14,515 nucleotides of DNA from Rudaea sp. GTDB taxonomy: Bacteria > Pseudomonadota > Gammaproteobacteria > Xanthomonadales > Rhodanobacteraceae. The position numbers were made by a program, and so were the translations under genes. The stretch is taken from positions 1 through 14,515 of the forward strand of contig JAICYA010000011.1 of assembly GCA_025934455.1 (NCBI GenBank), read 5' to 3'. Positions 6,403 through 14,400 of the stretch are shown piece by piece. The notes below the pieces were generated by a model. It had not been told where the DNA came from. It did not search any database and was given only the letters and a program-made list of their open reading frames with translations. How positions within the stretch are numbered: the stretch's first letter is position 1; each line of letters starts with the position of its first letter.

Positions 6403-7812
6403 TCAGAGGCTGTAGTACATCGCGAACTCCACAGGGTGAGTCGCCGCCCGGAAGCGCGTGACTTCGGCGAGCTTGGTTTCGATGTAGGCATCGATGAAGT
6501 CGTCGCTGAACACGCCGCCGGCCTTCAGGAACGCACGATCCTTGTGCAACGCTTCGAGCGCCTGATCCAGGCTCGAACACACCTGCGGGATGTTCTTTTC
6601 CTCTTCCGGCGGCAGGTCGTACAGATCCTTGTCCATCGGTGCGCCCGGATCGACCTTGTTCAGGATGCCGTCGAGGCCCGCCATCATCAGCGCGGTGAAG
6701 GCGAGGTAGCCGGAGTTCATCGGGTCGGGAAAGCGCACCTCGATGCGTCGTGCCTTGGGCGAATGCACGAACGGAATGCGACAGCTTGCCGAGCGGTTGC
6801 GGGCCGAATACGCCAGCATCACCGGCGCTTCGAAGCCCGGCACCAGGCGCTTGTAGCTGTTGGTCGTGGAATTGGTGAAGGCATTGATCGCGCGCGCATG
6901 TTTGAAGATGCCGCCGATGTAATACAGCGCGGTCTGCGACAAGCCGCCGTACAGATCGCCGGCGAACAGGTTGGTGCCGCCCTTGGCCAGGCTCTGGTGC
7001 ACGTGCATGCCGGAACCGTTGTCGCCGACGATGGGCTTGGGCATGAAGGTTACCGTCTTGCCGTGCGCATGCGCGACGTTCTTGATCACGTACTTGAGCG
7101 TGAGCATTTCGTCGCCCTTGTGCACCAGCGTGCTGAACTTGGTGCCGATCTCGCACTGGCCGGCGGTGGCGACTTCGTGATGATGCACTTCGACGGTCAG
7201 GCCGACCTGCTCGAGGATCTTGCACATCTCGCCGCGCAGATCGCCGAGCGAATCCACCGGCGCGACCGGGAAATAGCCGCCCTTCACGCCCGGGCGATGG
7301 CCGGAATTGCCGCCTTCGAATTCGCGGTTGGAACTCCACGCCGCTTCCTCGGATTCGATCTCGAACGAGGCGCCGCGCATGTCGTTGCTCCAGCGCACCG
7401 AGTCGAAGATGAAGAATTCCGGTTCGGGACCGAAGAACGCGGTGTCGGCAACGCCGGTCGACTTCAGGTAGGCCTCGGCGCGACGCGCGATCGAGCGCGG
7501 ACAGCGCGAATACGCCTGCATGGTCGACGGTTCAAGCACGTCGCAGACGAGGTTCAGGGTCGGATGCGCGGTGAACGGGTCGAGTATCGCGCTGGCCGGA
7601 TCCGGCATCAGCACCATGTCCGAGTCGTTGATACCCTTCCAGCCGGTGATCGAGGAACCATCGAACATCTTGCCGTCCTCGAACGTGCTGGCATCGACGG
7701 CGTGCGCGGGAAAGGTGACGTGGTGCTGCTTGCCGAGCAGGTCGGCAAAACGCAGATCGACAAATTCGACGTTGTGCTTCTTGATCAGATCGAAAACGGT
7801 GTCGGCGGACAT
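6403..7812 (-). CDS. glnA: Glutamine synthetase, type I (GSI-beta)
   Basis: The product has 469 residues, the same length as E. coli GlnA. It makes glutamine from glutamate, ammonia and ATP, as a dodecamer in the cytoplasm. Visible landmarks are the Asp50-type loop in FDGSSITGW (Asp51), the ATP/metal block [13 protein letters not shown] (126-138) with Glu130 and Glu132, [16 protein letters not shown] (259-274), the flap glutamate in LVPGFEAPV (Glu328), and [11 protein letters not shown] (353-363). Tyr398 in [11 protein letters not shown] is the adenylylation tyrosine, so activity control by an adenylyltransferase (GlnE) is expected. The start ATG 7812 has AGGAG 8 nt upstream. Transcription should come from the sigma-54 promoter at 7844-7860 with upstream NtrC sites. 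It is a single gene here: no glnK, amtB or ntrBC follows directly; ntrBC lies about 1.4 kb beyond, past a gene on the other strand. Confidence 0.99.
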   Translation of the reverse strand: MSADTVFDLIKKHNVEFVDLRFADLLGKQHHVTFPAHAVDASTFEDGKMFDGSSITGWKGINDSDMVLMPDPASAILDPFTAHPTLNLVCDVLEPSTMQAYSRCPRSIARRAEAYLKSTGVADTAFFGPEPEFFIFDSVRWSNDMRGASFEIESEEAAWSSNREFEGGNSGHRPGVKGGYFPVAPVDSLGDLRGEMCKILEQVGLTVEVHHHEVATAGQCEIGTKFSTLVHKGDEMLTLKYVIKNVAHAHGKTVTFMPKPIVGDNGSGMHVHQSLAKGGTNLFAGDLYGGLSQTALYYIGGIFKHARAINAFTNSTTNSYKRLVPGFEAPVMLAYSARNRSASCRIPFVHSPKARRIEVRFPDPMNSGYLAFTALMMAGLDGILNKVDPGAPMDKDLYDLPPEEEKNIPQVCSSLDQALEALHKDRAFLKAGGVFSDDFIDAYIETKLAEVTRFRAATHPVEFAMYYSL

Positions 7813-7843
7813 CGCGGGCTCCTGGTGGGGGATGCCGCTCTAT

Positions 7844-7860
7844 GGCAAGGCTCGTGCCAA
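7844..7860 (-). promoter_or_regulatory. Sigma-54 (-24/-12) promoter of glnA
   Basis: The minus strand reads TTGGCACGAGCCTTGCC. The -24 element TGGCACG and -12 element TTGC match the sigma-54 consensus, with the invariant GG (7858-7857) and GC (7846-7845) separated by exactly 10 nt. This predicts a transcription start near 7833 and a 20-nt leader holding the AGGAG ribosome site. Two NtrC-type sites lie upstream at enhancer distance. Confidence 0.92.
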
Positions 7861-7869
7861 TCGATAATC

Positions 7870-7893
7870 TCCCATCGGATCAATCAGATGGGA
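7870..7893. repeat. Inverted repeat between glnA enhancer and promoter
   Basis: TCCCATC (7870-7876) and GATGGGA (7887-7893) are perfect 7-bp arms around a 10-bp spacer, directly followed by the perfect palindrome GGAAATTTCC (7891-7900). The spacer contains GATCAATCAGATG, a partial match (7 of 9 fixed positions) to the IHF consensus WATCAANNNNTTR. It lies where DNA bending would bring the NtrC enhancer to the sigma-54 promoter. No T-run follows, so it is not a good terminator for the upstream operon. Confidence 0.4.
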
Positions 7894-7922
7894 AATTTCC
7901 AGGATCGCCAACTGGAGTCGAT

Positions 7923-7939
7923 ATCACCAAATTGGTGCA
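7923..7939 (-). promoter_or_regulatory. NtrC enhancer site 1 of glnA (promoter-proximal)
   Basis: The minus strand reads TGCACCAATTTGGTGAT, matching 11 of 13 defined bases of TGCACY-N4-TGGTGCA and itself a near-palindrome. The centre (7931) is about 98 bp upstream of the predicted glnA start. The site falls between the upstream hydroxylase gene and the sigma-54 promoter. Confidence 0.82.
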
Positions 7940-7953
7940 GAATGATGCAGCCT

Positions 7954-7970
7954 TGCACCGATATGGGCTC
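7954..7970 (+). promoter_or_regulatory. NtrC enhancer site 2 of glnA (distal, weaker)
   Basis: The plus strand reads TGCACCGATATGGGCTC: one perfect half-site TGCACC and a degraded second half (9 of 13 defined bases). Its centre (7962) is 31 bp from the stronger site, about three helical turns, close to the 32-bp spacing of the E. coli glnA enhancer sites. This spacing would favour cooperative binding of two NtrC dimers. The site touches the stop codon of the upstream hydroxylase gene. Confidence 0.6.
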
Positions 7971-9279
7971 AATCGCGGTTGATACCGGCCATTTCGTTGA
8001 AATCGCCGATGCCCTCGATCAGTCCGGTGATCGCTTCGCATTCGGCGGCCGTCATGTACGGATTCCACACGTCCAGCAGCATGACCACGCGGGTGCGGTC
8101 GCTGCGGTTCCAGGCTTCGTGCTCGAACGTGTCGTCGAAACTAAAAGCCTCGCCTTCGCGCCAGACCTTTTCCTCGCCGCCGACGGCGATCGCGCAGTTT
8201 TCCGGAATGACCAGCGGCAGATGCGTGACCAGGCGCGTGTTGGTCACCCCGCGATGCTTGAGGATGTGCGTGCCCGGCGTGAGTACGGAAAAGCACACTT
8301 CCGGCGCGTGCTCGCGGATGCGCACCAGGGTCGGCAACGACTCCAGCGCGGCGCTCGTGCGTGCGCAGCGCGCATGGTGCGCATCGAAGCGCTCGCCGTG
8401 GCGGTAGAAGAAATACGCATCCCAAACGGGTTTTTCCACGCCGCCAAGATACGTTTTCATCGCTTCGGGCGAATGCTCGCCGAGGAACGGCGCCAGCGCA
8501 TCGGGTTCGTGCATGACCGCGTTCAACTCATCGCGGATCGCTGTCCAGTTGCCTTCCAGGATTTCGTACCAGGGGAACAGCGTGCGGTCGAAGTAGGTGG
8601 TCGGCGGCAGGTCCGGGAAATACAGGAACTTCGGCATCTGGCGCGGATCGGGATAGTTCGGCGGGATTTCGCCGAGATAGATTTTCAGGCACTTCGCCAC
8701 GCGCGCCATTTCCATCTCGCCGTGGCGCGCGACATACGGCGCGAGTACGGCCTCGAACAGGCGCTTGCGGCCCGCGAAAGCGGTACGCATCGCATGCTTG
8801 ACCTGGGCGCGCAGCATCGGCGCGGTGGACGCATCGCTGAGCCAGCGGCCCTGCGCCTGTGCCTGCACGACGGCGCTGAAGTACTGCGCCATCGCACGAT
8901 CGGCTTGGCTCGACTGTTCCAGCGCGACCGCGTATTGCAGGCGCGCCACGTAGGCCTTGGGCTCCAGCTCCAGGCAACGCGCCAGCGCGGCACAGGCTTC
9001 GTCCAGGCGCCGGGCGCCGAGATAGGCGCTGCCCAGGCTCAGCTGGAACTGCGGCTCATCGGGATTCGCGCGCACGGCACGCTGCAGGTATTCGATCGCC
9101 GACTGCGCACGGCCGAGTGCCAATTCGCGCGTGCCGAAAAACGCGAGCGCCTCGGCATGCTCGGGTTGCGCGGCGAGCACGCGCGCGTATTCGCCGGCGG
9201 CTTCCTCGCTGCGTCCTTGCTGGCCAAGTTGGCGCGCGCGTTCGAGTGCGGTGGCGACAACGTCGATGTTTGCATTCAT
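7969..9279 (-). CDS. TPR-repeat protein with aspartyl/asparaginyl beta-hydroxylase domain
   Basis: The product has 436 residues. Four TPR units with strict 34-residue spacing occupy about 8-143. After a helical linker, the Asp_Arg_Hydrox (AspH-like) 2OG-Fe(II) domain spans about 225-410. Compared with mammalian AspH, iron ligands correspond to His342 (KHRGVTNTRL) and His387 (DDTFEHEAWNRS), and the 2-oxoglutarate-binding arginine to Arg397. The residue equivalent to AspH Arg688 is Val351, while the adjacent His353 is kept. AspH-type metal binding uses only two histidines. Likely activity is hydroxylation of a side chain in a protein or lipid acceptor; the TPR part may recruit a protein partner. 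The start ATG 9279 overlaps the upstream dehydrogenase stop as ATGA. No signal peptide is seen, so it is probably cytoplasmic. It is the last gene of a three-gene operon. Confidence 0.9.
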   Translation of the reverse strand: MNANIDVVATALERARQLGQQGRSEEAAGEYARVLAAQPEHAEALAFFGTRELALGRAQSAIEYLQRAVRANPDEPQFQLSLGSAYLGARRLDEACAALARCLELEPKAYVARLQYAVALEQSSQADRAMAQYFSAVVQAQAQGRWLSDASTAPMLRAQVKHAMRTAFAGRKRLFEAVLAPYVARHGEMEMARVAKCLKIYLGEIPPNYPDPRQMPKFLYFPDLPPTTYFDRTLFPWYEILEGNWTAIRDELNAVMHEPDALAPFLGEHSPEAMKTYLGGVEKPVWDAYFFYRHGERFDAHHARCARTSAALESLPTLVRIREHAPEVCFSVLTPGTHILKHRGVTNTRLVTHLPLVIPENCAIAVGGEEKVWREGEAFSFDDTFEHEAWNRSDRTRVVMLLDVWNPYMTAAECEAITGLIEGIGDFNEMAGINRD

Positions 9280-10373
9280 GGTTTGGACCAGGTAATCCGG
9301 TAGATGGCGCCAGCGCGATCGTCCGAAACGAGCAAGGCGCCGTCGGGCATGACCAGCACGTCCGCGGGCCGACCCCACACGCCCTGGTCGGGCCGCAGCC
9401 AGCCGCTGATGAAGGGCTTGCTGTCCACGACGCGGTCGCCATCCACGCGCACGTTGACGATTCGATAGCCGACCTTGCTCGAGCGGTTCCACGAACCGTG
9501 CTCGGCGATGAAAACGGAATTCCTGTACTCGGGCGGGAACTGCGTGCCGGCATAAAAGCGCATGCCGAGGGCGGCCACGTGCGCGCCGAGCTTGAGCGCC
9601 GGTGGCGCGTAGTCGCGGCAGGAATGGTTCTTGCCGAATTCGGGATCGGGCAGGTCGCCCTGGTGGCAGTATGGAAAACCGAAATGCTCGCGCAGGCGAT
9701 CGACGCGGTTCAACTCATCCGCCGGCACGTCGTCGCCGAGCATGTCGCGGCCGTTGTCGGTGAACCAGAGCTTCTTCGTGCCCGGCTGCCAGTCGAAGCC
9801 GACCGTGTTGCGGATGCCGAGCGCGACATCTTCCACGCCGCTGCCATCGGCATTCATGCGCGTGAGTTTCGCGTAACCGGGCTTATCGCAGACATTGCAC
9901 GGCGCGCCGATCGGCACGTAGAGCTTGCCGTCCGGACCGAACGCGATGAAGCGCCAACCGTGCGCGGCATCCGATGGCAGCTTTTCGGTGACGACCTGCA
10001 CCCTCGGCGGCGCGTCCAGGTGCGCCTCGATCGCGTCAAAGCGCAGGATGCTGCCCACCGCCGACACGTACAGCGCGCCATCCTTGAATGCGACGCCCAC
10101 CGGCATGCGCAGACCCTGCGCGATGGTGCGCACCGTGTCCGCGTGCGTGCCGTCGGCCGATGGTGTGAGCGCGTAGACCTTGCCCGCACTCATCGAACCG
10201 ACGAACAGCGTGCCGTTCGTACCGAGCGTCATTTCGCGCGCATTCGGCACGCGCGCGAATTGCGCGATGTGGAACCCGGGCGGGAGATGCAACGCGTCCA
10301 GCGGCAACGCCTCCGCGGCGTTGGTCGACGACGAGGCCAGCGCGAAAACCAGCGCGAGCGCACTTGCGCGCAT
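9276..10373 (-). CDS. Exported PQQ-type glucose/sorbosone dehydrogenase family protein
   Basis: The product has 365 residues. The N-terminus MRASALALVFALASSSTNA reads as a short signal peptide with a likely cut after Ala19 or Ala20, so the mature protein should be periplasmic. The rest is a beta-propeller of the GSDH (glucose/sorbosone dehydrogenase, PF07995-like) group: LPPGFHIAQFA (30-40), MPVGVAFKDGALYVS (90-104), GIRNTVGFDWQPGTKKLWFTDNGRD (186-210, quoted here as its start GIRNTVGF and end FTDNGRD), FIAEHGSWNRS (288-298) and GRPADVLVMPDGALLVSDD (334-352). Cysteines pair up as CNVC (159-162) and Cys236/Cys252, plausible disulfides. Members are predicted PQQ-dependent sugar or aldehyde dehydrogenases, but the real substrate of this branch is unknown. 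The start ATG 10373 shares one base with the upstream TPR gene stop (TGATG), and the stop overlaps the next start by 4 bp. Confidence 0.87.
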   Translation of the reverse strand: MRASALALVFALASSSTNAAEALPLDALHLPPGFHIAQFARVPNAREMTLGTNGTLFVGSMSAGKVYALTPSADGTHADTVRTIAQGLRMPVGVAFKDGALYVSAVGSILRFDAIEAHLDAPPRVQVVTEKLPSDAAHGWRFIAFGPDGKLYVPIGAPCNVCDKPGYAKLTRMNADGSGVEDVALGIRNTVGFDWQPGTKKLWFTDNGRDMLGDDVPADELNRVDRLREHFGFPYCHQGDLPDPEFGKNHSCRDYAPPALKLGAHVAALGMRFYAGTQFPPEYRNSVFIAEHGSWNRSSKVGYRIVNVRVDGDRVVDSKPFISGWLRPDQGVWGRPADVLVMPDGALLVSDDRAGAIYRITWSKP

Positions 10374-11368
10374 CAACCGGTCCGTACCTGCGCGGCTTCC
10401 TCGCCACGACCGAGGCGTTCGAGCAAACCGGCAAGCGGTGTGCGCAGCCACGCCGCATCCGGTGCGCGTTGCAGGGCGCCGGACAGATATTCCGCCGCAC
10501 CAGCGAGATCACCGATTTGTTCCAGGCACCAGGCGCAGGCATTGGCCGCGCCGGGATTGTCCGGTTCCAGCGCCAGCGCACGCCGATAGAATTTCAATGC
10601 GCGCAGGACATGGCCGCGATGGCGCGCACAGTCGCCCAGGCCGGCCAGCGCGCCGAATTCCTGCTGCTTGCGCGCGAGCAGGTCCTCGTAGATCGCCTGC
10701 GCGTCCGCGTAGCGCTTCTCGCGTACGCAGACGCGACCGCGATACAGGCGTGCCCGCGACAAATCCGGCTGCGCGCGCAGCGCGTTCTCGAACGCCTTGT
10801 CCGCGAACGCGAAATTGCCCTGTTCAAAGAAGGCACGGCCGAGACTGAACTGGATCGTGGCATCGCCGGGTCTTTGCTCCGCGGCGCGGGTCAGGAACTT
10901 GAGCGCGTTTTCCGGCTGTTCGCGCGTCAGGTACAGATTACCCAGGCCGAGCAACAACAGCGGATCGTCCGCCTCGGCGCGCCGTCCGATCTTGAAGCGA
11001 TCTTCGGCGGCGGCCATGTCACCTGCGCGTGCGTGCACGAAGCCGAGCAGCGCGTGCGCCTCGGCTGCGTTCGGATCGAGTTCGAGTGCGCGCTCGAAGG
11101 CGGCCTGGGCTTCGTCGTCGCGGCCTTGCTGCATCAGCACGCCGCCCAGCGAGAGATGGAATTGCGCGCAATCCGGATCCTGCATCAATGCGCTGCGGAT
11201 GGATTCCTCGGCATCCGCGGCATGGCCGCGCTTGTGCAGCAGCGTACCGAGCAGGTGCAGCGCATCCGCGTTCTCGGGTTCCGCGGCCAGCAGGGCGCGG
11301 TAAGCCGCCTCGGCGGCGTCGAGATCGCCGTCGCGATGCTGTTTCAGAGCGTCTTGAAGATTGGTCAC
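10373..11368 (-). CDS. TPR-only protein (nine 34-residue repeats plus a partial tenth)
   Basis: The product has 331 residues and consists entirely of tetratricopeptide repeats. Repeat boundaries fall at 1-33, then 34-67, 68-101, 102-135, 136-169, 170-203, 204-237, 238-271 and 272-305, with no insertions, and a 26-residue partial unit (306-331). Typical positions (Leu/Gly at 8, Ala at 20, Pro near 32) recur, for example LSLGGVLMQQGRDDEAQAAF. There is no signal peptide, membrane segment or enzyme domain, so it is most likely a cytoplasmic protein-binding scaffold. The start is GTG 11368, which sits at the first repeat helix; the ribosome site is weak. It is first in an operon with the dehydrogenase and the TPR-hydroxylase. 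Its first three repeats resemble those of the hydroxylase protein. A possible promoter lies at 11397-11425. Confidence 0.88.
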   Translation of the reverse strand: MTNLQDALKQHRDGDLDAAEAAYRALLAAEPENADALHLLGTLLHKRGHAADAEESIRSALMQDPDCAQFHLSLGGVLMQQGRDDEAQAAFERALELDPNAAEAHALLGFVHARAGDMAAAEDRFKIGRRAEADDPLLLLGLGNLYLTREQPENALKFLTRAAEQRPGDATIQFSLGRAFFEQGNFAFADKAFENALRAQPDLSRARLYRGRVCVREKRYADAQAIYEDLLARKQQEFGALAGLGDCARHRGHVLRALKFYRRALALEPDNPGAANACAWCLEQIGDLAGAAEYLSGALQRAPDAAWLRTPLAGLLERLGRGEEAAQVRTG

Positions 11369-11396
11369 GGGAAATCGGCAAGTGGATCAGACCGCT

Positions 11397-11425
11397 ATTA
11401 TGCCGCAGGGTGTTACCAATGGCAG
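11397..11425 (-). promoter_or_regulatory. Possible sigma-70 promoter of the TPR/dehydrogenase/hydroxylase operon
   Basis: On the minus strand, CATAAT (11402-11397, 5 of 6 against TATAAT) lies 17 bp downstream of CTGCCA (11425-11420, 4 of 6 against TTGACA). The predicted start near 11390 is about 20 nt from the GTG start. The match is by eye only; the -35 is weak. Confidence 0.4.
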
Positions 11426-11483
11426 GTTTGATCCGGACAGGTGCGGCCTAGACTGCGTCTTTGTGCCGGATTCGGAGAGCTGC

Positions 11484-14400
11484 ATGCGCGCTGCGTCGTG
11501 GATATCTGGTTTGTGCCTCTTGGCCGGAATGGCTTGCGCGCAAGCCGCGCCGTTGTTGTTGCAGACGCCGAGCGTGTCGGCTTCGCGCATCGCGTTCGCC
11601 TACGGCGGCGAGATCTGGACGGTACCGCGCGCCGGCGGCGCGGCAAGCCTGCTGGTCGGCGGCGCCGGCACGGCAATGGACCCGGTGTTCTCGCCGGACG
11701 GCACCTGGGTCGCCTACACCGACAGCGCGAACGGCAATGCCGACGTGTTCGTGGTGGCGACCGCGGGCGGCACGCCAAAGCGTTTGACCTGGCACCCGGC
11801 GGCAGACGAAGCCGTGGGCTGGTCGCCGGACGGCAAGTCCGTGCTGATCCGCTCCAATCGCGACGCAGCCAACGACTCCTCGCAGTTGTACCTGCTGTCG
11901 TTGTCCGGCGGCCTGCCGCAGGCATTGCCGCTGGCCACGGCCGAACAAGGCGCGTTCTCGCCGGACGGTAAGCTGATCGCCTACAACCCCGTGTTCCAGT
12001 GGGAACCGGACTGGCGCGACTACCGAGGCGGCCAGACCACCCGCATCTGGATCGCGCGTCTTGCGGATTCGAGCGTGACGAAGGTTCCGCGCGAGAATTC
12101 CAATGATTCCAACCCGATGTGGCTTGGCGATCACGTCTATTTTCTGTCCGACCGCAAAGGCCCGGCAACACTGTTTGCCTATGCCGTCGCCAGCGGCAAG
12201 GTGGATCAGCTCGTCGCCAACGACGGCTATCCGATCGACGCGGCGAGCGCCGGCGCGGGCGCCATCGTCTACACGCAAATGGGCGAATTGCATCTGGTCG
12301 ATCTCGCCAGCGGCAAGAACTCCATCGTGCCGGTGACAGTCGATGGCCCGCTGCCGCAGACCGTGCCCTATTTCAAGAAAGTCGCGAAGGAAATCGAGCA
12401 TTGGGGCATTTCCGCGACCGGTGCGCGCGCGGTGTTCGAGGCGCACGGCGACATCTTCACCGTGCCCGCCGACAAGGGCGACGTGCGCGACATCACGCGC
12501 AGCGAAAACGCCGCCGAGCGCGATCCGGCCTGGTCGCCGGATGGAAAATCGGTGGCGTATTTTTCCGATGCCTTGGGCGAATATGCGCTGTACATCCGTG
12601 ACCAGGATGGACTGAAACCTGCACGCCGCATCGACCTCGGCCAGCCGCCCTCGTTCTTCTATTCGCCGCGCTGGTCGCCGGACGGCAAGCGCATCGCCTA
12701 CTCCGACAAGCGCCTGAACCTGTGGGTCGTGGATCTGGCCGACGGCAAACCGGTGAAGATCGACACCGATCTGTTCGACACGCCGCTGCACGCGTTCGAC
12801 CAGGCCTGGTCGCCGGACAGCCGCTGGATCGCCTACACCAAGCAGTTGCCGAATCACCTGCACGCGGTATTCGTGTACGCGCTGGATTCGCGCAAGGTCG
12901 CGCAAGTCACCGACGGCATGAGCGACGCGCTGTACCCGCAGTTTGACGCGAACGGCAAGTACCTGTACTTCACCGCCAGCACCGACAGCGGCCTCTCGCC
13001 CGGCTGGCTGGACATGACCAGCGAAGCGCGTCCGGTCACGCGCGGCGTGTATGTCGCCGTGCTGCGCAAGAACCTGCCTTCGCCGCTCGCGCCGGAAAGT
13101 GACGAGGACAAGGGCGTGAAAGCGCCGGCCGCGGACAAGTCCGATGACGCGGACAAAAAGAAAAAGGACGGGAAGAAAAAGGATGATGACAAATCCAGAT
13201 CCGACGCCGATTCCGTCGCCATCGATTTCGACGGCCTGCTGCAACGCACGCTCGCCCTGCCCGTTCCACCGGCGAATTTCAGCGGCATGACGGCGGGCAA
13301 GACCGGTGAGCTTTACCTGCTCGAAGCCCCGCAGGTGGCAGGCGAGGAAGACCCCGCCACGCTCAAGCGTTTCGATTTGAAAAAGCGCAAGACCGACACG
13401 CTCGCCAGCGAAGTCACCGCGTTCGCACTGTCCGCCGACGGCAACAAGATGCTGATTCGCACCGGCAAGGAAGACTGGGCGATCGCCGCCGCCGACAAAC
13501 CCGCGAAGCCGGGCGAAGGCAAGCTCGCCACGGCGAACATGGAAGTGCACGTACAGCCGCGCGCGGAATGGACGCAGATGTACAACGAGGTCTGGCGCAT
13601 CGAACGCGACTTCTTCTACGACCCGCATTTCCACGGCCTCGACGTCGCCGCCGCGGAAAAGCATTTCCGCCCGTACCTGGCCGGCGTCGGCAGCCGCGGG
13701 GATTTGAACTTCCTGTTCCGCAAGATGCTGGCCTACATTTCGGTCGGGCACATGTTCGTGCGCGGCGGCAGCATGCCGGACCTGCCGAAGATCGCGGTCG
13801 GCCTGCTCGGCGCCGACTACAGCATCGACAACGGCCGCTACCGTTTCGCAAAAGTATACAATGGAGAAAACTGGAATCCGCAGTTGCAGGCGCCGCTGAC
13901 CCAGCCCGGCGTGAACGTGCATGCCGGCGAATACCTGCTCGCCGTCAACGGCCGCGAACTGCATGCGGAGGACGATCTCTTTGGCTTCTTCCAGCAGACC
14001 GTCGGCAAGCAGACCGTGCTGCGCGTCGGCGCCAATGCGGACGGCAGCGGCGCGCGCGACGTCACCGTGGTGCCGATCGCGAACGAGAAAGGGTTGCGCC
14101 ACCTGGCCTGGGTCGAACACAACCGGCGCGAGGTTGACAGGATATCCGGCGGCAAGCTCGCCTATGTGTACCTTCCGGATACCGCGCACGGCGGCTTCAC
14201 GAATTTCAACCGCTATTTCTTCGCCCAGACCGACAAGCAGGGCGCGCTGATCGACGAGCGCTACAACCATGGCGGCCAGCTCGCCGACTACATCGTCGAT
14301 TACCTGTCGCGCCCGGCGATGACGCGCGTGATGACACGCGAAGGCCAGACGTATACCGAACCCACGCAGGCGATCTTTGGGCCGAAGGCGTTGCTGATCA

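Noticed and set aside
7121..7137. NtrC-like sequence TGCACCAGCGTGCTGAA
   Set aside because: It lies within glnA coding sequence with a poor second half-site, and is explained by codon use.
6436..9303. 955-codon plus-strand open frame
   Set aside because: It is antisense to glnA and the hydroxylase gene, both strongly recognised, and crosses the glnA control region. It has no recognisable domain and is a product of GC-rich codon use.
11428..11454. Promoter TTGATC/TAGACT for the Tricorn-like protease
   Set aside because: The spacer is only 15 bp and the -10 matches 4 of 6 bases, too weak to annotate.
11484..11541. Lipoprotein signal in the Tricorn-like protease (GMAC)
   Set aside because: The -3 residue is Gly instead of Leu/Val/Ile and a signal peptidase I site (AQA-AP) follows, so an ordinary signal peptide is more likely.
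11448..14270. 940-codon minus-strand open frame
   Set aside because: It lies antisense to the Tricorn-like protease, whose signal peptide, propeller motifs, catalytic His and Ser and open frame are clear. The antisense translation shows no family.
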